From assembly GCA_020631315.1 (NCBI GenBank), contig JAHDHM010000169.1:1338-7445 (forward strand): a DNA stretch of 6,108 nucleotides, read 5' to 3'. The position numbers and the translations under genes were made by a program. Under the pieces are notes generated by a model, which was not told the DNA's origin, did not search any database, and was given only the letters and a program-made list of their open reading frames with translations. Of this stretch, positions 1-5,583 are shown piece by piece; positions within the stretch are counted from its first letter, which is position 1; each line of letters opens with the position of its first letter. Source of the stretch: Acidimicrobiales bacterium. GTDB taxonomy: Bacteria; Actinomycetota; Acidimicrobiia; Acidimicrobiales; Poriferisodaliceae.

Positions 1-36
1 TTCTTCTTTTTCCTATTTTTCTTCTTCTTCGAATTC
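1..36. other. Low-complexity T/C tract ending in GAATTC at the left edge
   Basis: Bases 1-30 contain only T and C apart from one A, arranged as TTC-like units and T-runs, and end in an EcoRI recognition sequence (31-36). Base composition then changes at once to very GC-rich DNA. The composition is unlike anything else in the window. The frame of the downstream phosphotransferase stays open through it, but the translation (serine- and phenylalanine-rich) does not resemble that family. I infer a contig-end artefact or a join to foreign or linker sequence rather than native coding DNA. Confidence 0.6.
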
Positions 37-592
37 GTGCCGCGGGCCGCCGTCGGCGGCCGCGACCGGCGGACTCTTCTCGATGGTGTTCGACGGCTTC
101 GTCGCCCAGATCGGCCCCTACATGAACCCGGCCCACGTGGAGGTCGGCCGTCGGTTCCTCCCGCGGGTGAACGAGTGGTTGACGCCGACGGCCGGTCCGC
201 AGTCGGTGACCCACGGCGACTATCGCCTCGACAACATGTTGTGGGTGCCGGGCAAGCGTCTGGCTGTCGTCGACTGGCAGACCACGGGGCACGGGTCACC
301 GTTCACCGACCTCGCCTACTTCATCGGCACGGGCCTCGGGGCAGCCGAGCAGGAGTCGCAGACCAGACCGCTGTTCGACCGGTACGTCGACGGCCTCGAA
401 GGACGTGGGGTCGCTGTCGATCGTCCCGAGGCGTGGGCCGGTCTACGTCGTGGCGCCCTCGCCGGCTACCTGATGGCGGTCGTCGCGAGTCAGATCGTCG
501 GTCAGACCGATCGTGGCGACCTGATGTTCGCCGCGATGGCCGACCGCAGCGCCTCGCTGGCGTTGCAGCTGGAGACCTTCGAGACGTTCTGA
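2..592 (+). CDS. Phosphotransferase (APH/choline-kinase-like fold), C-terminal part, truncated by window edge
   Basis: This is the C-terminal half of an aminoglycoside-phosphotransferase-like kinase, a family that transfers the ATP gamma-phosphate to a small-molecule hydroxyl. Counting from the first internal Met (codon at 83), the catalytic loop HGDYRLDN lies at residues 44-51, with the catalytic Asp at 46 and Asn at 51. The Mg-binding Asp of VVDWQ is residue 64, and a conserved TDLAYFIG follows at 75-82. The N-terminal ATP-binding lobe is missing, since whole proteins of this type are usually about 300-350 residues. The frame is open to the window edge, so 83 is an internal Met and not a believable start. 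Residues encoded from about base 62 onward look like family sequence; those encoded by the T/C tract do not. The gene converges on the MFS gene with a 30-bp gap. The substrate is unknown, and many relatives have no resistance role, so the kinase fold is confident and the specificity is not. Confidence 0.85.
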   Translation, partial: SSFSYFSSSSNSCRGPPSAAATGGLFSMVFDGFVAQIGPYMNPAHVEVGRRFLPRVNEWLTPTAGPQSVTHGDYRLDNMLWVPGKRLAVVDWQTTGHGSPFTDLAYFIGTGLGAAEQESQTRPLFDRYVDGLEGRGVAVDRPEAWAGLRRGALAGYLMAVVASQIVGQTDRGDLMFAAMADRSASLALQLETFETF

Positions 593-622
593 GTCGTCGC
601 CGACCCTGGCAGGCAGCGACCT

Positions 623-1867
623 TCAGAGGGTGCGGATCACGCGGCGCCACAGCAACGGCGCAGTGAACGCGATCGTCACAGCGCCGACCCAGGTCATGGT
701 CTCCTGTAGCCCGAGACGAGGGGTGAGGAGGGCGGACAGGGCCGCACCGATCGGCAGTCCACCGGCGAAGCCGAGCATCATGATGCCCATGACCCGGCCC
801 ATCATCGGAGCTTCGGTCTGGGTCTGCAGCAGGGTCCGGTGGCTCGCCATGGCGATGCCGGCGTTGGCGCCCCAGGCGATCATGGCGAGTACGGCGAGCC
901 AGTAGTTGCTCTGGAGACTCACGAGGAGCTGGCCGAGACCGAGGCCGACGCCGATGAAGATCGCCACGTTTCGCCCGTGTCGCATGTTGTCGCGGCCGGC
1001 GATGAACCCGGAGCTGATCAGCATGCCGACGCCGAACACGCTGACGATGAACCCCGCGGACCGACCGTCGCGCAGGTAGATCTCCTCGACCACCCGCGGC
1101 ATCGTCGTCTGCAGCACGCTGAACGACGAACCCAGGATGATGGTGACGACCAGCAACGACCTCAGCGGTTCACTGCCGAAGCCGTAGCGCAGGCCGGCCA
1201 TGATGTCGGCGCCGATGGTGGTCTCGGTGGGTTCACCGGAGCGGTCGGCGTTCGGAAAGTGGACGCGTGTCATCCCGGTGACCGCGAGCGTCGCCATCGC
1301 AGCCAGGAAGTAGAAGCCGGCAGCCTCACCGGCGACGTCGAAGATGATGCCGGTCGTGACGGCGCCGACGAACTGCGCCGCCATGCTGCCGCCGTTCTGC
1401 AGCGCTGCCGCGTTCATGATGCGCTCGGCGGGCACCAGATCGGGAACGACGGCGCTCACGAGCGGTCCGACGAAGGTGGTCGCTGCGCCGATGAAGACGG
1501 CGATGAACGCCAGCCATCGCGGCGTGGTGATGCCGACGGACGTGAGTGCCGCGACGACGAACAACGCAGCCGCCGCGCATCCGGCGCCGGTGAGGTAGAG
1601 GCGCTTTCGATCGACTCGGTCGATCAGCGCACCAGCAGGAATCGACAGGAACAACGCCGGCAGGCCGAGCGCGATGATCACGAGGCCCTCGGCTGACGGC
1701 CAGTCCGACAGCTGCACCACGAAGTAGGCGAACGCGAACCGAGTCGTGCCGCCGGCGAGGTTGAAGAGCAACTGGGCGGTGAAGAACCGGCGGAAGTTGT
1801 CGTCCCCGAAGAGCTGTCGCATCGGTGAGCGCGTCGGCTCGGTCGCACCGTCGTGCGTCGTCGTCAT
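623..1867 (-). CDS. MFS exporter, MFS_3/EntS-like drug or siderophore efflux family
   Basis: This is a 414-residue inner-membrane transporter of the major facilitator superfamily, expected to export a small molecule using the proton gradient. About twelve hydrophobic segments can be seen between residues 28 and 408, with a polar central linker at about 203-232. The cytoplasmic motif A between TM2 and TM3 is GALIDRVDRKRL (79-90). The second half carries the family stretch GRVMGIMMLGFAGGLPIG (357-374). Length and pattern match the EntS-like MFS_3 group. The ATG start is supported by a strong Shine-Dalgarno, GGAGAGGGG, four bases upstream (1872-1880 on the complement). The gene lies 60 bp downstream of the MBL-fold gene on the same strand, so co-transcription is likely. 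It ends convergently with the phosphotransferase. No substrate can be assigned. Confidence 0.9.
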   Translation of the reverse strand: MTTTHDGATEPTRSPMRQLFGDDNFRRFFTAQLLFNLAGGTTRFAFAYFVVQLSDWPSAEGLVIIALGLPALFLSIPAGALIDRVDRKRLYLTGAGCAAAALFVVAALTSVGITTPRWLAFIAVFIGAATTFVGPLVSAVVPDLVPAERIMNAAALQNGGSMAAQFVGAVTTGIIFDVAGEAAGFYFLAAMATLAVTGMTRVHFPNADRSGEPTETTIGADIMAGLRYGFGSEPLRSLLVVTIILGSSFSVLQTTMPRVVEEIYLRDGRSAGFIVSVFGVGMLISSGFIAGRDNMRHGRNVAIFIGVGLGLGQLLVSLQSNYWLAVLAMIAWGANAGIAMASHRTLLQTQTEAPMMGRVMGIMMLGFAGGLPIGAALSALLTPRLGLQETMTWVGAVTIAFTAPLLWRRVIRTL

Positions 1868-1927
1868 GTCGCCCCTCTCCGACGTCTGGACGCTACCGGT
1901 GAACTGTGGGTGGACGCGAAGTGAACG

Positions 1928-2770
1928 TCAGATTCCCGCCGGTGAGACCTCGGGCGGATCGACCGACACGACGGTGCCGTAGCCCGGCGCGGGCCAGAGC
2001 GAACCGCCGAGAAGCCGGCCGTCGCGCATCGCCCGTTCCAACTCGGTCCGTTGCGCTGCAGCGCCGGCCGCGTCGTCGACGTGTTGGTTGGCGTTGCTCG
2101 GGTCGAGGACGTGGAACGGAGTGACGGCGAGGTGGCCGAGCAGGGTCGCCGCCCGGTCGTTGCCGTCGATGTCGATGGACAGGTGGCCGGGGGAGTGGCC
2201 GCCGCTGAGACGTACCCGCACGCCGGGAGCGAGCTCGGCGGGTGCGTCGACCGTCGTGACGTGGCCCGCTCTGTCGAGTGCGTCGAATGCCGCCTGTCCG
2301 GGGACATCGTCGAGGTCGGCGAGGTAGCGGTGTTCGACATCGGACACCACGAGGCGGGCGTTCGGGAACGCAGGCCGCCAGCTCAGCTCTGCTGTGTCGT
2401 CGAGTTCCGCCCACGCGGCCATGCCGACGCCGTCGAGGTGCGTCAGGACGACCTGGGTGACGGCGTCTCGGGCGAACCCGGCTGCGGCCAGCGCATCGAA
2501 CGCGGCCGTCTGGTGGTCGAGCGCACCGGGACCGCTGCGGATGAAGTCGTCCGCCGCACCGACCGGGTCGACGACGATGATCTCGTCACCTGACTCGATG
2601 ACATGGAACGCGAGGCCGAGGCCGACCTGGCCGTCGACCTTCCACGGCTCGGTCCACGCAGGCGCCGCGTCGGCATCGACGGAGAACAGGGCGGCGCCGT
2701 CGACACCGATGTCGACGTAGGCGATGCGGTGGATGGTGACGTCGCCGAGGTCCCAGCTGTGGTGGCTCAC
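1928..2770 (-). CDS. Metallo-beta-lactamase-fold protein with degenerate metal site
   Basis: This 280-residue protein has the MBL-fold layout: an early strand pair ending IIVVDPVG (64-71), VVLTHLDGVG (107-116) at the first metal motif, GGHSPGH (190-196) at the third, and WPAPGYG (259-265) near the end. Active family members carry THLHxDHxG. Here two residues are missing and the motif reads THLDGVG, keeping His111 and one Asp (113) but losing the second and third His. GHSPGH is intact. The later Gly-Asp bridge ligand is replaced by Gly-His (212-213), and the final His before the P-x-P-G-x-G loop is Ser-Leu (257-258). The fold is therefore clear, but a normal two-zinc site cannot form as written; the protein may be a one-metal or non-catalytic form. 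The start is GTG with only a short GAGG nearby, and no in-frame ATG or GTG lies just upstream. It is divergent from the methyltransferase and precedes the MFS gene. Confidence 0.85.
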   Translation of the reverse strand: MSHHSWDLGDVTIHRIAYVDIGVDGAALFSVDADAAPAWTEPWKVDGQVGLGLAFHVIESGDEIIVVDPVGAADDFIRSGPGALDHQTAAFDALAAAGFARDAVTQVVLTHLDGVGMAAWAELDDTAELSWRPAFPNARLVVSDVEHRYLADLDDVPGQAAFDALDRAGHVTTVDAPAELAPGVRVRLSGGHSPGHLSIDIDGNDRAATLLGHLAVTPFHVLDPSNANQHVDDAAGAAAQRTELERAMRDGRLLGGSLWPAPGYGTVVSVDPPEVSPAGI

Positions 2771-2850
2771 GAACCTCGATGATGGCGTGGCATCGGCGAC
2801 GGCGCGCCGAATTCGACCATCGGCGCGGGAACCGTGCTCCGGTCTTTGGC

Positions 2851-2856
2851 TACGTT
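2851..2856 (+). promoter_or_regulatory. Possible -10 element for the methyltransferase transcript
   Basis: TACGTT fits the actinobacterial TAnnnT -10 pattern and lies seven bases before the ATG at 2864, the spacing expected for a leaderless transcript. No good -35 hexamer is visible at the usual distance. This is a pattern match in a 136-bp divergent region and is weak evidence alone. Confidence 0.22.
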
Positions 2857-2863
2857 GCAGCGC

Positions 2864-2914
2864 ATGGACGGTGCGTTCGCCACGATCCTCGATGAGAGTT
2901 CCGGCGATGACTGA
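2864..2914 (+). CDS. Possible 16-codon leader ORF overlapping the methyltransferase start
   Basis: An ATG-initiated ORF encoding MDGAFATILDESSGDD ends in TGA at 2912-2914, eight bases into the methyltransferase coding region, in another frame. No Shine-Dalgarno precedes it, but a -10-like TACGTT sits seven bases upstream, which would suit leaderless translation. If translated, termination at the overlap would deliver ribosomes to the methyltransferase ATG. It may equally be a chance ORF, as these are frequent in GC-rich DNA; I know no homologue. Confidence 0.2.
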   Translation: MDGAFATILDESSGDD

Positions 2915-3680
2915 GGGGCCGAGAGGTCTGATCTTCGATCGAGCGGCCGAGCTGTATCACCGGGCGCGCCCTCGCTATCCCGACGAACTGTTCGACCGGA
3001 TCGAAGCGAGTCTCGGTGGCTTTGCCGGCCGGGAAGTGTTGGAGATCGGCCCGGCCACCGGCGTCGCGACCGAGGCGCTCGTCGCGAGGGGTGCATCCGT
3101 CTCCGCTATCGAACCGGGCAGCGCGTTGGCCGCGGTGTGGGCATCGCGGTTCGGTGAGCGCGTCACCGTCGCGAGCTTCGAGGAGATCGATCCGGTCCAG
3201 GCGCACGACCTCGTGGTCGCCGCCACCTGTTGGCACTGGTTGGACCCGGTGACTCGTGTGCAGCGGGCAGCAGGGCATCTTCGGTCAGGCGGTGTTCTGG
3301 CGATCTGGTCCGCGTCGCACGTGTTTCCTGGCGACGCGGACCCGATCTTCGGCGAGCTGCAGTTGGTCTACGACGAGATCGGTGAAGGCCAGAGCGCGAC
3401 GTTCATCCCGCCTGGGGTCGAGGACCTCGTCGATCTCAGCGACGAACTCGCTGCGTGTGACCAGCTCGACGTGCTCGGTACGACGACCTTCGAGTGGGAG
3501 ATCCGCTACGACGCCGAGCGCTACATCGACCTGTTGAACACGTTCTCCGGCCATCTCGCGATGGAGCAGTGGCAGCGCGACCGACTCTTCGGCGCGATTC
3601 GCGATCGGCTTGCGGAGCGGCCCGACGGCCAACTCCGTCGCCATTGGGGCGCCCGGCTGCACCTGGCTCGGCGGCGCTGA
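2907..3680 (+). CDS. Class I SAM-dependent methyltransferase
   Basis: This 257-residue cytosolic Rossmann-fold enzyme transfers the methyl group of S-adenosylmethionine to an unidentified acceptor. The N-terminus FDRAAELYHRARPRYPDELF (10-29) is typical of the small-molecule methyltransferase group related to trans-aconitate methyltransferase. Motif I is VLEIGPATG (44-52), with Ala at the central Gly position of the usual GxGxG. The acidic residue that binds the ribose is Glu69 in SAIEPG. The post-II region is DLVVAATCWHWLDP (101-114), followed by HLRSGGVLAIW (124-134). I chose ATG 2907 because the homology begins there and GAGAG lies eight bases upstream; ATG 2892 in the same frame is a weaker alternative, and the frame open further upstream to about 2724 is antisense to the MBL-fold gene and not real. 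It is divergent from the MBL-fold gene and converges on the ClpP-like gene with a 27-bp gap. Confidence 0.88.
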   Translation: MTEGPRGLIFDRAAELYHRARPRYPDELFDRIEASLGGFAGREVLEIGPATGVATEALVARGASVSAIEPGSALAAVWASRFGERVTVASFEEIDPVQAHDLVVAATCWHWLDPVTRVQRAAGHLRSGGVLAIWSASHVFPGDADPIFGELQLVYDEIGEGQSATFIPPGVEDLVDLSDELAACDQLDVLGTTTFEWEIRYDAERYIDLLNTFSGHLAMEQWQRDRLFGAIRDRLAERPDGQLRRHWGARLHLARRR

Positions 3681-3707
3681 GCATCTGCCTGGTCGGTGTC
3701 GGGTCGT

Positions 3708-4212
3708 TCAGGTGGTGCCGTCGGCGAGGCCGGCCTCGATACAGCTCGTCGCATCGACGAACTCGCCGGTCGTCAGCAGCCGCTCCACCTCCGACACGGT
3801 TCGAACGTTCGGCGATGCGACGAGCGAGCGCAGCCCGCTGGTCGACCGCGATGGCAGCAGCTGACGTGAGGTCGCTGTGAACGGGTGGCTCGGGGTCGAG
3901 TCGCAGGTCCAGACCGGCCCGCTCGTGGAGCAGCCGCTCTCCCGGGTGGGCGACGAACACCGCGGCACCGGCGCCGCGCAGCGGAAGCGACGCGTGCATC
4001 GTGACCGGAGCCCGCATCAGGTCGAGCACGTCGAGCAGTGTCGTCACGGCGGCCACCGAGCCGACCGGCATTGCCAGATGGATCTCGATCGGTTCGGCCG
4101 ACGTGCCGTCCATCGTCATCAACAGCGCAGCGCTGTGGGTGATGGCGCCGTCGTCCAGGGAGGTGAGGCGGAGGCGCCGCGACCGGACGGCGAGCTCGTC
4201 GCGTGCCGACAC
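3708..4212 (-). CDS. ClpP-fold protein lacking the catalytic triad, interrupted by a one-base frameshift
   Basis: The first part reads as the ClpP fold: EPIEIHLAMPVGSV (40-53) stands where ClpP has its strand ending SPGGS, MRAPVT (66-71) where ClpP has the strand before its active site, and PGERLL (90-95) where ClpP has GKRxxxP. The nucleophile segment is RGAGAAVFV (79-87), with Gly where the Ser should be. The position of the catalytic His reads LDLRLDP (101-107), and the Asp region reads VERLLTTG, so all three triad residues appear absent. After about residue 139 (near 3796) the starting frame becomes arginine-rich and unlike the family. The +1 frame instead gives TVSEVERLLTTGEF, then IEAGLADGTT and a TGA at 3708, a good ClpP C-terminus. 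The total is 505 nt, one more than 168 codons, so a single extra base (or two missing) explains it and would restore a protein of about 167 residues. Without the shift, the frame runs on to 3436 antisense to the methyltransferase. The GTG start lies one base after the XRE stop codon, implying translational coupling. It resembles ClpR-like inactive subunits in principle; its role is unknown. Confidence 0.68.
3802..3811. repeat. 10-bp perfect palindrome at the frameshift point
   Basis: CGAACGTTCG is a perfect palindrome, overlapped on its left by TTCGAA (3800-3805). It lies exactly where the ClpP-like reading frame changes. Such a structure could promote a replication or sequencing slip, but a 10-bp palindrome is also expected by chance now and then in this composition. 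Confidence 0.5.
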
Positions 4213-4213
4213 G

Positions 4214-4492
4214 TCAGCTGGGGTCGCCGAGGACGAAACCGAGTCGCAGGTCGACGGCGTCGGCGTAGCGCTCGAGCGTCGAGAGCCGAACGTCGTCGAC
4301 CCCGGCTTCGAGCCGGGCCACGGCGGACTGCGAGGTGCCCATCCGAGCAGCGACGGCGGTCTGCGAGAGACCGAGGCGCTTGCGGCGTTCCGCCAGGAGC
4401 GACACGACCTCGGCGTGGGCGCCGACCGGTTCGTGGGCGAGCGCGCCGAAACCGGGGAACACCGTGGCGGGTGCGTCCTGATCGTCGGTCAC
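4214..4492 (-). CDS. XRE-family helix-turn-helix transcriptional regulator
   Basis: This 92-residue DNA-binding protein has one HTH_3 (Cro/C1-type) domain at about residues 31-86. The scaffold helix begins LLAERRKRLGLSQTAVAARMG (32-52, the last ten residues being helix 2), and the recognition helix is TSQSAVARLEAG (53-64), matching the family's S-x-S-x-V-S/A-R-x-E-x-G pattern. It ends LRLGFVLGD (82-90) and has no separate ligand or dimer domain, so it is a minimal regulator similar in size to antitoxin-type XRE proteins. The GTG start has no clear Shine-Dalgarno, and the transcript may be nearly leaderless, since AT-rich GATATATCG lies 10-18 bases upstream. The stop codon is one base from the GTG of the ClpP-like gene. 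A 26-bp inverted repeat upstream (4515-4540) is a natural candidate for its own operator and for control of the divergent oxidoreductase. Confidence 0.85.
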   Translation of the reverse strand: MTDDQDAPATVFPGFGALAHEPVGAHAEVVSLLAERRKRLGLSQTAVAARMGTSQSAVARLEAGVDDVRLSTLERYADAVDLRLGFVLGDPS

Positions 4493-4501
4493 GGAGGTTC
4501 A

Positions 4502-4511
4502 CGATATATCG
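4502..4511. promoter_or_regulatory. AT-rich palindrome upstream of the XRE gene, possible -10 region
   Basis: CGATATATCG is a perfect 10-bp palindrome, 10 bp before the XRE start codon and 3 bp from the larger inverted repeat. On the minus strand, TAGCGATAT here resembles a -10 region, and TTATCT in the right arm of the inverted repeat lies about 17 bp further upstream as a poor -35. It could be the XRE promoter core or a second, shorter regulator site. Confidence 0.4.
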
Positions 4512-4514
4512 CTA

Positions 4515-4540
4515 GAGTCATCTCATCAGTGAGATAACTC
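4515..4540. promoter_or_regulatory. 26-bp inverted repeat, probable operator between divergent XRE and oxidoreductase genes
   Basis: The left arm GAGTCATCTCA (4515-4525) and right arm TGAGATAACTC (4530-4540) pair at 10 of 11 positions around a four-base centre, TCAG. It occupies most of the 68-bp space between two divergent start codons, at 4492 and 4561. XRE regulators typically bind such dyads as dimers and repress their own promoter. From position and symmetry I infer that the neighbouring XRE protein binds here and controls both directions. The repeat is too close to both starts to be a terminator. Confidence 0.6.
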
Positions 4541-4550
4541 GTTCGATCCC

Positions 4551-4555
4551 AGGAG
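4551..4555 (+). promoter_or_regulatory. Shine-Dalgarno that decides the oxidoreductase start
   Basis: AGGAG ends five bases before GTG 4561. The in-frame GTG at 4555 would overlap this same sequence, so 4561 is the better start. Confidence 0.65.
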
Positions 4556-4560
4556 TGACC

Positions 4561-5475
4561 GTGCAGCGACCGATTCGGTTCGGATTCCAGGCCACCGGAG
4601 AGCATCACGGCCACCTCGCCGAGTCGGCCCGCCGTGCCGAGGAGTTGGGTTTCGACACGTTCTCGGTGGCCGATCACGTGCCCGGTGGGGTGTCGCCGAT
4701 GCTCGCCTTGACCGCGGTCGCGGGCGCCACCGAACGCATCCATCTCACGACGATGGTGCTCAACAACGAGATGCGGCATCCGGTGCAGCTCGCGTGGGAG
4801 GCGATGAGCCTGCATCGCCTGTCTGGCGGTCGATTCGAACTCGGCCTCGGGGCCGGCCACACGCCGCACGAGTTCGCGGCGGTTGGGCTCGAGCTCGAAG
4901 CGCCACGAGTTCGCAAGCAGCGGTTGATGGAGTCGGTCGAGATCTGCCGGCGACTGTTCGACGGCGAGACGGTCGACTTCGCCGGCGCGCACTACTCGAT
5001 CGCCGGTGCGACCGTCGGAGAGGTGTCAACCGATCCTCTGCCGATCCTGGTCGGCGGCAACGGCGCTGCGTTGCTCGAACACGCGGGTCGTCACGCCGAC
5101 ATCATCGGCCTCCAGGGGCTCGGCAAGACTCGAGAGGACGGCCACTCACACACCGTGAACTGGACCGTGGCGCACCTGGATCGCCAGATCGAGCAGGTCG
5201 CCGCTGGCGGTCGACTCGACGAGATCGAGCTCAGCGCCCTGGTGCAGATGACCGAGATCACGGACGATCGTGACGCTGCGCTCGCGCCGTTGCTCGAACG
5301 GATCGAAGGTCTGACGTACGACGATGCGATCGCCATGCCGTACCTGCTGGTCGGCAGCGTGGACGAGATCGTCGATCAGTTGCTCGCCCATCGTGAACGC
5401 TGGGGCATCACCTACTTCGTGGTGCGTGCGCTCGACGAGATGGGCCCCATCATCGAGGCCTGCCGCGGGCGGTAG
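4561..5475 (+). CDS. LLM-class F420-dependent oxidoreductase, probably MSMEG_2516-type subfamily
   Basis: This 304-residue TIM-barrel enzyme belongs to the luciferase-like monooxygenase superfamily, whose actinobacterial members mostly transfer hydride with coenzyme F420. It starts RPIRFGFQATGEH (3-15), then ARRAEELGFDTFSVADH (23-39), in which the Asp-His pair lines the cofactor pocket. TTMVLNNEMRHPVQLAWE (63-80) and LSGGRFELGLGAG (87-99) are hallmark strands of the fold. PILVGGNG (161-168) is the later phosphate-side strand, and YLLVGSVDEIVDQL (281-294) is the family C-terminal helix signature. Length is normal and the reading frame is uninterrupted. The N-terminal sequence and the short length resemble the MSMEG_2516 subfamily, though I judge this from memory. 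The start is GTG 4561 with a good ribosome site. The gene is divergent from the XRE/ClpP-like pair and may be under the XRE protein's control. Its substrate is unknown. Confidence 0.9.
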   Translation: MQRPIRFGFQATGEHHGHLAESARRAEELGFDTFSVADHVPGGVSPMLALTAVAGATERIHLTTMVLNNEMRHPVQLAWEAMSLHRLSGGRFELGLGAGHTPHEFAAVGLELEAPRVRKQRLMESVEICRRLFDGETVDFAGAHYSIAGATVGEVSTDPLPILVGGNGAALLEHAGRHADIIGLQGLGKTREDGHSHTVNWTVAHLDRQIEQVAAGGRLDEIELSALVQMTEITDDRDAALAPLLERIEGLTYDDAIAMPYLLVGSVDEIVDQLLAHRERWGITYFVVRALDEMGPIIEACRGR

Positions 5476-5530
5476 GTGCCTCGGGCTGAGGCGAGTCGTG
5501 CCGCCTCATGGCGACAACGGACCATTGCGT

Positions 5531-5536
5531 GGAGAG
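5531..5536 (+). promoter_or_regulatory. Shine-Dalgarno-like GGAGAG before a frame-shifted GTG (5541) of the PPOX gene
   Basis: GGAGAG is followed after four bases by GTG at 5541, the best-looking translation start in this gap. From there the frame reads MTLRSRQGDLR and stops at TGA 5574-5576. Reading the GGG at 5561-5563 as GG would instead give MTLRSRQAISDEKYVSLTT, joining the family N-terminus in frame. Confidence 0.4.
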
Positions 5537-5583
5537 TGGCGTGACCCTACGTTCACGACAGGGCGATCTCCGATGAGAAGTAC

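Noticed and set aside
596..620. GTCGC/GCGAC stem between the convergent phosphotransferase and MFS genes as a terminator
   Set aside because: Only five pairs with a poorly paired 15-base interior and no T-run; too weak to call.
839..1696. Long open frame (285 codons) on the plus strand opposite the MFS gene
   Set aside because: It is exactly antisense to a clear 12-TM transporter, is rich in Asp, Glu, Arg and His as expected from complement codons in GC-rich DNA, and shows no domain.
2051..2593. 180-codon plus-strand frame opposite the MBL-fold gene
   Set aside because: Antisense to a recognisable fold, with no family motif and no convincing ribosome site.
2828..2856. GGAAC ... GTT as an ECF sigma factor promoter before the methyltransferase
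   Set aside because: The spacing between the two elements is 21 bases, longer than the roughly 16-19 typical for such promoters.
2724..2906. N-terminal extension of the methyltransferase frame up to 2724
   Set aside because: The extension overlaps the start of the divergent MBL-fold gene and its translation resembles no methyltransferase; family similarity begins at the ATG at 2907.
3436..3707. Continuation of the ClpP-like starting frame to a 258-residue protein
   Set aside because: The added 100-plus residues are arginine-rich, without family features and antisense to the methyltransferase, while the +1 frame supplies the expected C-terminus.
3877..4537. Plus-strand frames opposite the ClpP-like and XRE genes
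   Set aside because: These are shadow frames of two recognisable minus-strand proteins; no motifs and no independent start signals.
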